From assembly GCA_902168105.1 (NCBI GenBank), contig CABHOY010000026.1, positions 62,001 through 126,000 on the forward strand: a DNA stretch of 64,000 bases, read 5' to 3'. Position 1 is the first letter of the stretch; each line of letters starts with the position of its first letter. Below the pieces are notes generated by a model. The model did not search any database. It saw only the letters and a program-made list of their open reading frames with translations, and was not told the origin of the DNA. This document shows, piece by piece, positions 34,901 to 43,178 of this stretch. The DNA is from an uncultured Flavihumibacter sp. (GTDB taxonomy: Bacteria > Bacteroidota > Bacteroidia > Chitinophagales > Chitinophagaceae). The position numbers and the translations under genes were made by a program.

Positions 34901-35605
34901 TGAACGCAGGTTTTCCAGTTCACGGCTGGTATTTTCCAGATCGTCGGGATGTACAAGGTCGAGCACGGAAGTCATCTGCAGTTCCTGTTCATCCCATCCC
35001 AGCAGGGTGGAGAATGTTTCATTCACTCTTCTTAGTTTGCCGGAGAAGGAACCGACACATACAAGTCCTTCGGATAGATGGAAGAGTTTTTCATAGTAGC
35101 TGATCTCTTCTTTCAGTCTTTCCCCAACGATGGCGTCGACTATTTTTCGCGCAATGATAGTCAGCGCCTGCTGTTCTCTGGCGCTAAGTACATCCGGTTC
35201 AGGGCTCATAACGCAAAGTGCGCCTAAAACAAATCCACGGTGGTCAGTAAGCGGAAATCCGGCGAACGAACGGATATGGGGTGCGTCTGTAACTGCTTTA
35301 TTGTTGCTCACAGCAGGGTCAGCCAGCGTATCGGCTACGGTGGTGAGGGTTTGTTTTTCCATGATCAGCTGCATGAAGCCCCAGTCCATAGCTGTTTCCT
35401 GTACGCCTGGTATAACGGTGGAAGAAACGATCAGTTGTGTTTTCCCTCCTGCGATCGCTATAACAGTGTAAGGGAAATGGCAGCTGAGGGTTGACAGTTC
35501 TGTGAACTGGTCGAGGGCCGGTTGCGGATTTAGTTGCAGCAGCCCGTATTCCTTGAGAGCTCTTAGCCTCGCCTTCTCATTTTGGGGAGCAGCGGTTTCA
35601 TTCAT
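31994..35605 (-). CDS. Large soluble hybrid histidine kinase (GAF-PAS4-HK-REC-REC)
   Basis: 1203 residues without membrane segments. GAF at about 25-165; four PAS units at about 170-280, 290-405, 415-530 and 540-670 (for example [20 protein letters not shown]); HisKA with His700 in [20 protein letters not shown]; HATPase with [10 protein letters not shown] and [13 protein letters not shown]; two receivers with phospho-acceptor Asp about 985 ([13 protein letters not shown]) and Asp about 1129 ([13 protein letters not shown]). No Hpt or output domain, so it must signal through another protein. It converges on the deaminase. Ligand and partner unknown. Confidence 0.93.
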   Translation of the reverse strand: [1203 protein letters not shown]

Positions 35606-35928
35606 ATGACATGGAAGTATGCCTGCAATTTAATTAGATAATCAATACGTATTGATTTTCAGTAAAAAAGGATGAGCCGGGCAGGCTTTTTTAATTGGAA
35701 TTAGTCACCCTGTTTACCAGTTCAGTGCGGAACAAGCAGGGAGTAAAGGCTTTTTTGAAGAAGGGTGCGTGTACTCAGCAGCCCCTGAAAATGTTACCGG
35801 ATATTTACTTATTTATGTTAATTTCTGCATACCATTGGTCAAAACCTGTAATATCCCATTCGCGCTCAACCGGTATTTTTGAAAGAGCAGATCAACCAAT
35901 GTCTTTTATCTAACAGAATAAGGAACTC
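35606..35928. other. Intergenic region upstream of the hydroxyproline/GH127 operon
   Basis: 323 bp between divergent genes. I see no convincing gene; a 72-codon open frame at 35695-35913 has no recognisable features. A -7 element TATTTTTG lies at 35874-35881 for the plus-strand operon. Confidence 0.5.
35874..35881 (+). promoter_or_regulatory. -7 promoter element of the hydroxyproline/GH127 operon
   Basis: TATTTTTG matches TAnnTTTG, 47 bp before the GTG start at 35929. No -33 TTG is seen at normal distance; the nearest (35835-35837) is too far. Confidence 0.35.
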
Positions 35929-36930
35929 GTGAAGAAAACATTCTTTTGCATAGACGCACACACCTGTGGTAACCCGGTAAGGCTCGTAGCCGGTGGCGGG
36001 CCCGTATTGCATGGTAATAACATGAGCGACAAACGGAACCATTTCCTGAAGGAATATGACTGGATCAGAACAGGCCTGATGTTCGAACCACGGGGTCATG
36101 ACATGATGAGTGGCAGTATACTTTATCCGCCGCACGATCCGGCTAACGATGTTGGCGTATTATTCATAGAAACCAGTGGTTGCCTGCCGATGTGTGGACA
36201 CGGTACTATCGGTACGATCACTATTGCAATTGAAGAAGGACTGATCACGCCAAAAACGCCCGGCATTGTACGGATGGAAGCGCCGGCAGGGCTGGTGCTG
36301 ATCGAATATAAGCAGGAAGGTCACAAGGTAAAGAGCGTCAAACTTACCAATGTGGCTTCCTATCTCGCTGCGACCGATCTCATTGTGGAATGCCCTGAGC
36401 TGGGGCCGCTGAAAGTCGATGTTTCCTACGGCGGAAATTATTACGCTATTGTAGATGTCCAGGAGAATTTCCCCGGTCTGGAACATTACACCGCCTCTCA
36501 GCTGATAGGCTGGGCACGTGAGTTACGTAAACGTATCAATGAAAAACATACTTTCATACACCCCGACAATCCCCATATAAACGGATGCTCTCATGTACTG
36601 TGGACAGGCGCTGTGATGGACCCGTCTTCAACGGCGCGTAACGCAGTGTTTTACGGGGATAAGGCAATTGACCGTTCCCCCTGCGGGACAGGTACTTCAG
36701 CCCGCATGGCCCAGTGGTATGCTAAAGGTAAGTTGAAAAAGGGCGACCAGTTCATTCATGAAAGCATCATCGGCTCCCGCTTTATTGGTACGATAGAAGA
36801 AGAGACCACTGTGGGCGGCGTACCTGCAATACGGCCCGGTATTGAGGGCTGGGCACGGATCTATGGATATAACACGATCACGATAGACCCTGAGGATGAT
36901 CCGTATGCATATGGATTACAGGTGATTTAA
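35929..36930 (+). CDS. 4-hydroxyproline 2-epimerase (proline racemase family)
   Basis: 333 residues, full length. Both catalytic cysteines are present: Cys89 in LPMCGHGTIG and Cys252 in SPCGTGTSARMAQW. Having both marks it as a racemase/epimerase, not a trans-3-hydroxyproline dehydratase, in which one is Thr. The start is a GTG at 35929 preceded by AAGGAA; the N terminus IDAHTCGNPVRLV fits the family. It converts trans-4-hydroxy-L-proline to the cis-D form in the cytoplasm. It is followed after 8 bp by a D-amino-acid-type oxidoreductase, the next pathway step. True proline racemase is possible but unlikely here. Confidence 0.88.
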   Translation: MKKTFFCIDAHTCGNPVRLVAGGGPVLHGNNMSDKRNHFLKEYDWIRTGLMFEPRGHDMMSGSILYPPHDPANDVGVLFIETSGCLPMCGHGTIGTITIAIEEGLITPKTPGIVRMEAPAGLVLIEYKQEGHKVKSVKLTNVASYLAATDLIVECPELGPLKVDVSYGGNYYAIVDVQENFPGLEHYTASQLIGWARELRKRINEKHTFIHPDNPHINGCSHVLWTGAVMDPSSTARNAVFYGDKAIDRSPCGTGTSARMAQWYAKGKLKKGDQFIHESIIGSRFIGTIEEETTVGGVPAIRPGIEGWARIYGYNTITIDPEDDPYAYGLQVI

Positions 36931-36938
36931 ACTACGAT

Positions 36939-38186
36939 ATGGAAGTAATCATTATAGGCGGAGGTATTATAGGCTTAAGCAGCGCATTCTACCTGCAACA
37001 GGCAGGTTATGCAGTAACTGTGATAGACAGAACGGACATGCAGCAGGGCTGTTCGTACGGCAATGCGGGATATGTTTGTCCCAGTCATTTTGTACCACTG
37101 GCAACGCCGAGTATAGTCAGGCAGGGACTGAAATGGATGCTCGACCCGAAAAGCCCGTTCTACATCAGGCCAAGTCTGAACAGCAGTATCATTAACTGGG
37201 GCTGGCAATTTATGAAAAGCGCTACGAAGTCGCACGTGGAGCGGTCGGCCGTTCCGCTGAGAGATATTGCTCTGTTGAGTAAACAGTTGTATGAGGAATG
37301 GACAAAGGTGCCTGGCCTTGATTTTTCCTATGATCCAAAGGGAATGCTCGAGTTGTTCAACACGGAAGAAAATGCGCACCATGCGGAACAGACTATAAAG
37401 AATGCACAGGCCCTGGGATTGGAAGCCCGGTTGATAGACCCGCAAACGCTGCAACAGATGGAGCCGGATACCCCGGTCAAAGCATTAGGCGCCATATACT
37501 TCCCGGGAGATGCACAGTTGTATCCGAACCAGCTGATGCAAAGCCTGCTGCATTACCTGCGGCAACGCGGCGTGCGGTTTGAGAGTAACCAGGAGGTAAC
37601 AGGATTTATCACGGAAGGGGACCGGGTGAAAGGTGTTAAGACCAATAAAGGATTTCATACCGCAGATCATGTCGTAGTAGCTGCCGGCGTATGGAGCCGT
37701 GAACTGGCAGGGCACCTGCGACTGAACATCCCGATGGTAGGGGGCAGGGGCTATTCCGTTACATTCGAAGACGCCCCTTACAAAGTAAGGCATTCCGTGA
37801 TACTGAGTGAGGCGAGAGTCGCCATTTCGCCTATGAACGGGAATAAGATCCGTTTCGGTGGAACCATGGAGATCACTGGCCTGAACGCTCCGCCGCGTAT
37901 GCAAAGGGTTGAAGGTATACTCGCTTCCGTCAAAAGATATTTTCCGGCATATGATATTCCGTTACCCGCGCCGGAAAAGGTGTGGTATGGTTACCGCCCC
38001 TGCAGTGCAGACGGCCTGCCCCATATCGGCACCATGAAACGTTACCCGAATGTGACCGTAGCAACAGGGCATTCCATGCTGGGCATCAGCCTGGGAGCCG
38101 CTACCGGTAAGCTGGTCAGCGAACTGGTGGCAGGTGTTCCTGCATCTATGGATATCACGCCTTTTAAAGTAGAAAGATTCAGTTAA
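36939..38186 (+). CDS. FAD-dependent D-amino-acid (D-hydroxyproline) oxidoreductase, DadA-like
   Basis: 415 residues of the DAO/DadA superfamily. The FAD-binding Rossmann motif is at the N terminus (VIIIGGGIIGLSSAFYL); the family pattern GCSYGNAGYVCPSH follows and the C-terminal FAD loop has GYRPCSADGLPHIG and GHSMLGISLGAATGKL. It probably oxidises cis-4-hydroxy-D-proline to the pyrroline substrate of the DapA-family enzyme at 21364. It is between the epimerase and the DUF885 gene with 8-bp gaps on both sides, so one operon. Membrane attachment by a quinone-linked route, as for DadA, is possible. Confidence 0.85.
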   Translation: MEVIIIGGGIIGLSSAFYLQQAGYAVTVIDRTDMQQGCSYGNAGYVCPSHFVPLATPSIVRQGLKWMLDPKSPFYIRPSLNSSIINWGWQFMKSATKSHVERSAVPLRDIALLSKQLYEEWTKVPGLDFSYDPKGMLELFNTEENAHHAEQTIKNAQALGLEARLIDPQTLQQMEPDTPVKALGAIYFPGDAQLYPNQLMQSLLHYLRQRGVRFESNQEVTGFITEGDRVKGVKTNKGFHTADHVVVAAGVWSRELAGHLRLNIPMVGGRGYSVTFEDAPYKVRHSVILSEARVAISPMNGNKIRFGGTMEITGLNAPPRMQRVEGILASVKRYFPAYDIPLPAPEKVWYGYRPCSADGLPHIGTMKRYPNVTVATGHSMLGISLGAATGKLVSELVAGVPASMDITPFKVERFS

Positions 38187-38194
38187 ACGTACTT

Positions 38195-39895
38195 ATGAAA
38201 AGACTTATTTACTGCCTGTTAACAGGATGGTGCATGAGCGCAGGTGTCGCCGTTGCACAGGAGAAAGACATCACAGTACTGCTATCGCATTATGAAGCCG
38301 ACAAAGGAAGCCTGATGCGGTTCTACCGGATAGAAAATTCCCCGGAAAGAACGGAGCGACTGAAGGCTTTCAACACGGACTACCTGCAACAGCTGAATGC
38401 TTTCAACTTTGATAAGCTGAATGTAGCGGAACGGGTGGACTATGTCCTGTTCCGGCAGAAATTACGGGAAGAAGTGCGTGCACTGGATGAACAGGCGGAG
38501 CAGTGTGAGGCATTGTCGTCCTGGTTCCCGCTGGCAGACAAAATATACGCAGCAGAGAAACTGAGAAGGAGAGGGACCAAACAGGATGCACAGGCATTGG
38601 CCGCCGCTTTCCGTGATATAACTTTAGCCCTGCAGGATAAAGCATGGGACTTAAATACGAAGGCTACAGGTCTCAATATCTATCTGCTGCGCAGGGGAGC
38701 CGGTATTACCAAAGGATTGCAGGAAGCGATCCATAGCGTATACGATTTCTATAACGAATATGATCCGCAGTTTTCCTGGTGGGTCCCGTCGCCCTACAAA
38801 CAACTGGATAGTGTGCTGAAAGTATATGGGAACGTATGGGAACAGAAGATCAAAACAATGCCGGGGACGAAAGACGATGGAAGTGGTATCCGTGGATATC
38901 CCATCGGTAAAGAGGAACTGGAGCGGCAGTTACAGAATGAGCTGATCCCTTATTCCCCTGAAGAACTGATCGCAATCGCCAATAAGGAGTTTGCCTTCTG
39001 CGACGCAGAAATGCTGAAGGCAAGTGAAGAAATGGGCTTCGGAAAGGACTGGCATAAAGCGCTGGAGAAAGTAAAGAACACCTATGTGCCGGCAGGAGAT
39101 CAGCCGGATGCGATCATGAAACTGTACAATGAGTCCATGTCGTTCCTGAAAACAAAACAGCTGATCACAATACCGCCACTGGCGGAAGAGACGTGGCGTA
39201 TGATGATGATGACGCCCGAACGGCAGCTGGTCAACCCGTTCTTTACAGGCGGGGAGGTGCTGAGTATATCCTATCCTACAAACGATATGGAAAATGGTGA
39301 TAAGCTGATGAGCATGCGGGGGAATAATCCTCACTTTTCCAGGGCTACCGTACATCACGAGCTGTTTGCGGGGCATGCACTGGAGCAGTTTATGAATAAC
39401 CGCTACAGGACCTACCGCAATTTTGATACGCCGTTCTGGATAGAGGGCTGGTCCTTATACTGGGAAATGCTGTTATGGGACCTGAAATTCCCGCAATCTC
39501 CCGAAGACCGCATCGGTATGTTGTTCTGGCGTATGCACCGGTGTGCGCGCATTATCTTTTCCCTGAACTATCACCTGGGTAAATGGACGCCCCAGCAGTG
39601 TATCGATTTCCTGGTGGACAGGGTCGGGCATGAAAGGGCTAACGCGGCGGGTGAAGTGCGCCGCTCATTTAAAGGCGATTACAGCCCCTTATACCAGGTC
39701 GCCTATATGATCGGAGGTTTGCAGTTCATGGCGCTGAAAAAAGAGCTGGTAGATGGCGGGAAAATGACTTACGAGCAGTACCATGATGCTGTGATGAAAG
39801 AAAATTCATTGCCGGTGGAAATGGTGCGGGTGATCCTGACCAACAAGATGATCGGAAAGGATTTTAAAGCCGACTGGCATTTTTACAAGTTCTAA
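38195..39895 (+). CDS. Secreted DUF885-family putative metallopeptidase
   Basis: 566 residues. Signal peptide MKRLIYCLLTGWCMSAGVAVAQ. The remainder matches DUF885, helical proteins with a zincin-like site: HELFAGH (His388-Glu389-Leu-Phe-Ala-Gly-His394; the family usually has HExxPGH) and EGWSLYWE (Glu417 region), which would supply the third metal ligand. DUF885 proteins are proposed carboxypeptidases or dipeptidases, but few have been tested. In this operon it may release hydroxyproline from peptides in the periplasm or outside (inference). Followed by GH127 after 10 bp. Confidence 0.82.
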   Translation: MKRLIYCLLTGWCMSAGVAVAQEKDITVLLSHYEADKGSLMRFYRIENSPERTERLKAFNTDYLQQLNAFNFDKLNVAERVDYVLFRQKLREEVRALDEQAEQCEALSSWFPLADKIYAAEKLRRRGTKQDAQALAAAFRDITLALQDKAWDLNTKATGLNIYLLRRGAGITKGLQEAIHSVYDFYNEYDPQFSWWVPSPYKQLDSVLKVYGNVWEQKIKTMPGTKDDGSGIRGYPIGKEELERQLQNELIPYSPEELIAIANKEFAFCDAEMLKASEEMGFGKDWHKALEKVKNTYVPAGDQPDAIMKLYNESMSFLKTKQLITIPPLAEETWRMMMMTPERQLVNPFFTGGEVLSISYPTNDMENGDKLMSMRGNNPHFSRATVHHELFAGHALEQFMNNRYRTYRNFDTPFWIEGWSLYWEMLLWDLKFPQSPEDRIGMLFWRMHRCARIIFSLNYHLGKWTPQQCIDFLVDRVGHERANAAGEVRRSFKGDYSPLYQVAYMIGGLQFMALKKELVDGGKMTYEQYHDAVMKENSLPVEMVRVILTNKMIGKDFKADWHFYKF

Positions 39896-39905
39896 ATTTC
39901 ACGAG

Positions 39906-42266
39906 ATGAGAAAGATATTCATTTTATCAGCTTTACTGGCTGTACAAATATCCGCGGTAGCGCAATCCTATTCACCGGGCAGAGACAAGGGAAAGATGAA
40001 GATAGCGACCCGGGTGCCATTACATGCCTATACGTTCAACCTGCAGGACGTAACCGTAACGGGAGGGCCTTTTAAAGAGGCGATGGAGGCTGATATGCGT
40101 TATCTGCTGGTAGTAGAACCCGACAGGCTACTGGCGGATTTCAGGGAACATGCAGGGCTTAAAGCGAAGGGAAAACGCTATGGCGGATGGGAGTCGTCCG
40201 GACTGGCAGGGCATACCCTGGGACATTATCTGTCCGCCTGTGCGATGCAATATGCGGCCACGGGCGACAAACGTTTCCTGGACAGGGTGAATTACATCGT
40301 GACGGAACTGCAGGAATGCCAGGTAAGCCGTAAGACCGGTTACCTGGGCGCCATTCCGCGAGAAGATACGATGTGGACACAGGTTGCTGCCGGTAAGATC
40401 CGCTCCAGAGGATTTGACCTGAACGGGGCATGGTCGCCGTGGTATACCGTGCACAAGATCATGGCAGGCCTGCTGGATGCTTACTTGTATTGCGACAATA
40501 AACAGGCGTTGATCATCGAAAAGAAAATGGCCGACTGGACGGGCACGATCGTGAACCACCTGCCGGATTCCCTGGTGCAGAAAATGCTGTTATGTGAATA
40601 TGGCGGCATGAATGAAGTACTGGTCAATACATACGCACTAACGGCCGATAAGCAATATCTCGATATGTCCTGGCGCTTTCATGACAGGCGTATCCTGGAT
40701 TCACTGGGAGAACGGCTGGACGTGCTGCCAGGTAAACATTCCAATACGCAGATACCTAAAGCGATAGGCTGTATCCGTCGGTTTGAACTGACAAAGGATA
40801 AAAGGGACAGTGTGATAGCCGGGTTCTTCTGGGAAACGGTAACGAAACATCATACTTATGCTCCGGGTGGTAACAGCAATTATGAGTACCTGGGACCGCA
40901 GGACAAGCTGAATGATTTCCTTACGGACAATACTATGGAGACCTGTAATACCTACAATATGCTGAAGCTGACCAGGCACTTGTTCTCCCTGCAGCCCGAT
41001 GCGCATTACATGGACTTTTATGAGCGGGCGCTCTACAATCATATCCTGGCTTCACAGAACCACCAGGATGGTATGATGTGTTATTTCGTGCCGCTGCGGA
41101 TGGGGACCCGTAAGGAATTCAGTGATTCCTTCCATACGTTCACCTGTTGTGTGGGATCGGGAATGGAAAACCATGTGAAGTACGGTGAGAGTATCTATTT
41201 CGAAGGGGCGGACGGCAGCTTGTATGTGAACCTGTTCATTCCTTCGCGTCTTAACTGGAAACAGAAAGGTATTACGCTGGAGCAGGCTTCATCATTGCCG
41301 GCCAGCGACCAGATAGCGTTTACGATCAATACGAAGAAAGCCACCCGTTTCCCCCTGCGCCTGCGTAAGCCGCGTTGGGTACAACCGGGAATGCAGCTTA
41401 CAGTGAACGGCGAAGTGCAGTCGGCGGTCACACCGGGAGCAGACGGCTATATTACGCTGGACCGTACATGGAAAGACGGTGATAAGGTCGTATTGTCGCT
41501 GCCCATGAATATTTATACAGAAGCAATGCCTGACAATCCTTCAAGGATCGCATTGTTCTATGGTCCTGTAGTACTGGCGGGAGTGCTGGGCAATACCGAA
41601 CCTGATCCTGTTACGGGGATTCCCGTGCTGGTAACAGATAAACAGGACCCTTCCGCATGGGTACAGGCCGATGCGCAAAAGCCGTTGGTGTTCCATACCC
41701 GTGAGACGGGGCAGCCTAACGACGTTACCCTGGTGCCTTTCAATACCATACAAAAGGAATACTATAGCGTGTATTGGGACGCCTTTACGCCACAGACCTG
41801 GGCTGTGCAACAGGAGAAGTATGCAGCGGAAAAAAGGCGGCAGCAGCAGATCGAGAACAGTACGGTAGACATGTTACGTGTGGGAGAAATGCAGCCTGAA
41901 AGGGACCATCATTTCGCCAGTGAGAGCGCCACTACAGGGGAAGAGCATGGCCGTAAATGGCGTGCTACGGGAGAAGAAGGCAATATGTCGTTCACGATGA
42001 AAGTAGACGGGAATGCCGCTAATTTATTGTTGTGCAATTACTGGGGAATGGATAACCGGTACCGTAAATTCGATATCCTGGTAGATGGAGAGAAGATCGC
42101 TACAGAAGATCTCAATAAGTATAAGGCGAGCAGATTTTATGAGATCGTATATGCCATTCCGGCTAATCTGACAAAAGGAAAACAGCAGGTGACCGTTACA
42201 ATGAAAGCGGGCCCGCACAATAGTGCAGGCCCGGTATATGGTACGATCAGAATGATGAAAGAGTAG
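39906..42266 (+). CDS. Secreted glycoside hydrolase family 127 (DUF1680; beta-L-arabinofuranosidase family)
   Basis: 786 residues. Signal peptide MRKIFILSALLAVQISAVAQ. The GH127 (alpha/alpha)6 domain is at about 40-420, and beta-sandwich domains follow. The signature catalytic/zinc site is present: Glu345-Thr-Cys347 in DNTMETCNTYNML and Cys414-Cys415 in HTFTCCVGSGMENHVKYGE; Glu327 in GGNSNYEYLG aligns with the acid/base. The characterised member HypBA1 of Bifidobacterium removes beta-L-arabinofuranose from hydroxyproline arabinosides; the family also includes other activities, so specificity is inferred. It ends the operon that starts with hydroxyproline epimerase, and its end abuts a converging gene. 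Confidence 0.88.
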   Translation: MRKIFILSALLAVQISAVAQSYSPGRDKGKMKIATRVPLHAYTFNLQDVTVTGGPFKEAMEADMRYLLVVEPDRLLADFREHAGLKAKGKRYGGWESSGLAGHTLGHYLSACAMQYAATGDKRFLDRVNYIVTELQECQVSRKTGYLGAIPREDTMWTQVAAGKIRSRGFDLNGAWSPWYTVHKIMAGLLDAYLYCDNKQALIIEKKMADWTGTIVNHLPDSLVQKMLLCEYGGMNEVLVNTYALTADKQYLDMSWRFHDRRILDSLGERLDVLPGKHSNTQIPKAIGCIRRFELTKDKRDSVIAGFFWETVTKHHTYAPGGNSNYEYLGPQDKLNDFLTDNTMETCNTYNMLKLTRHLFSLQPDAHYMDFYERALYNHILASQNHQDGMMCYFVPLRMGTRKEFSDSFHTFTCCVGSGMENHVKYGESIYFEGADGSLYVNLFIPSRLNWKQKGITLEQASSLPASDQIAFTINTKKATRFPLRLRKPRWVQPGMQLTVNGEVQSAVTPGADGYITLDRTWKDGDKVVLSLPMNIYTEAMPDNPSRIALFYGPVVLAGVLGNTEPDPVTGIPVLVTDKQDPSAWVQADAQKPLVFHTRETGQPNDVTLVPFNTIQKEYYSVYWDAFTPQTWAVQQEKYAAEKRRQQQIENSTVDMLRVGEMQPERDHHFASESATTGEEHGRKWRATGEEGNMSFTMKVDGNAANLLLCNYWGMDNRYRKFDILVDGEKIATEDLNKYKASRFYEIVYAIPANLTKGKQQVTVTMKAGPHNSAGPVYGTIRMMKE

Positions 42267-42267
42267 C

Positions 42268-42876
42268 TTATCTGAAAGCTACTCCCATTCCGATTGAGAT
42301 CTGGTGAGTTTTCCATTCGTTCTGAGGCGCAGGAACATTGTTGATGTTGGTCAGTCCTAATACATAACGGCCGAAGAAACGTACGTTAGCGACATTTATC
42401 TGTACGCCTGCAACAGCGCCTACGTCGGTTTTCTTAAACGCATCCTTCTTTTGTTTCAGCAGGTTCTCGTCAATGAAGTACATGTAAGTATACTGTGCAC
42501 CGAGGTTCAGAGTAACAGCCTTAACAGGCGTATAACGCAGCAGTAAAGGAATGGTAGCGGCGCTTATCTTGATCTTGTCCCTGGCGTCGGTGTTGTGGTA
42601 CGTTACATATTTGCTGGCGAAATCCGGACCTTTTTTAGCTGAAGTCTGTGTAAAAAGCAATTCCGGCTGGATACCCCATTTCTTGTCTTTAGACAGGTTA
42701 AATTCGAAGAACGCACCGCCCTGGAAGCCAGGAGTGAAGCCTTCCTTTATACCAGCCCCGTGAATGTCGGAGAATGTTAAAGCTGCCTTCAATCCGTAGT
42801 TCACGCGTTGTTGTGCGTTGACTGCGGTACCGGTCATAACAGCTAATATCCCTGCCAGTAATAATCCTTTTTTCAT
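42268..42876 (-). CDS. PorT-type outer-membrane beta-barrel protein
   Basis: 202 residues from the ATG at 42876. Signal peptide MKKGLLLAGILAVMTGTAVNAQ. The mature part is a small barrel of the OMP_b-brl_2 family (VNYGLKAALTFSDIHGAG, then WGIQPELLFTQTSAKKG and SIGMGVAFR at the end). Function unknown; such proteins are common minor porin-like proteins of Bacteroidota. A longer frame from 42933 adds residues that do not look like a signal peptide. Converges on the GH127 gene, with one base between the stop codons. Confidence 0.82.
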   Translation of the reverse strand: MKKGLLLAGILAVMTGTAVNAQQRVNYGLKAALTFSDIHGAGIKEGFTPGFQGGAFFEFNLSKDKKWGIQPELLFTQTSAKKGPDFASKYVTYHNTDARDKIKISAATIPLLLRYTPVKAVTLNLGAQYTYMYFIDENLLKQKKDAFKKTDVGAVAGVQINVANVRFFGRYVLGLTNINNVPAPQNEWKTHQISIGMGVAFR

Positions 42877-43178
42877 AGATACTATTTGACGATTACAGTG
42901 ATCAAAAAATGAATTACGTATGTTGCCACGCAATTCAGGCTAAAAAATTCGCGGGCAAACATACGGAATTCATGGTAGATCATAATTAATATGCTATTAA
43001 AAGTTTGTCAGGGGTTAGATATACTTTCCCTGTCAGGGTTTAACCACCTGCTGTCAAATAGGACAGAACCGCTGTAAATATCGACGAAAAGCTTAAAATT
43101 ATCTTTTATTGCCCCCGGCCGGAATTCCTTCTTTTTTTATTTTATTATTATTGTTTTGGATTAACATTGTGGTCAAAT
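42877..43178. other. Intergenic region with a direct repeat
   Basis: 302 bp upstream of rmuC and the divergent barrel gene. No gene seen. Contains TGTCAGGGGTTA (43006-43017) and TGTCAGGGTTTAA (43031-43043), a 25-bp spaced imperfect direct repeat, with a third TGTCA at 43052. This could be a protein-binding site for either gene. Confidence 0.35.

Noticed and set aside
35695..35913. 72-codon open frame upstream of the hydroxyproline operon.
   Set aside because: No family features, no ribosome binding site, and it covers the likely promoter.
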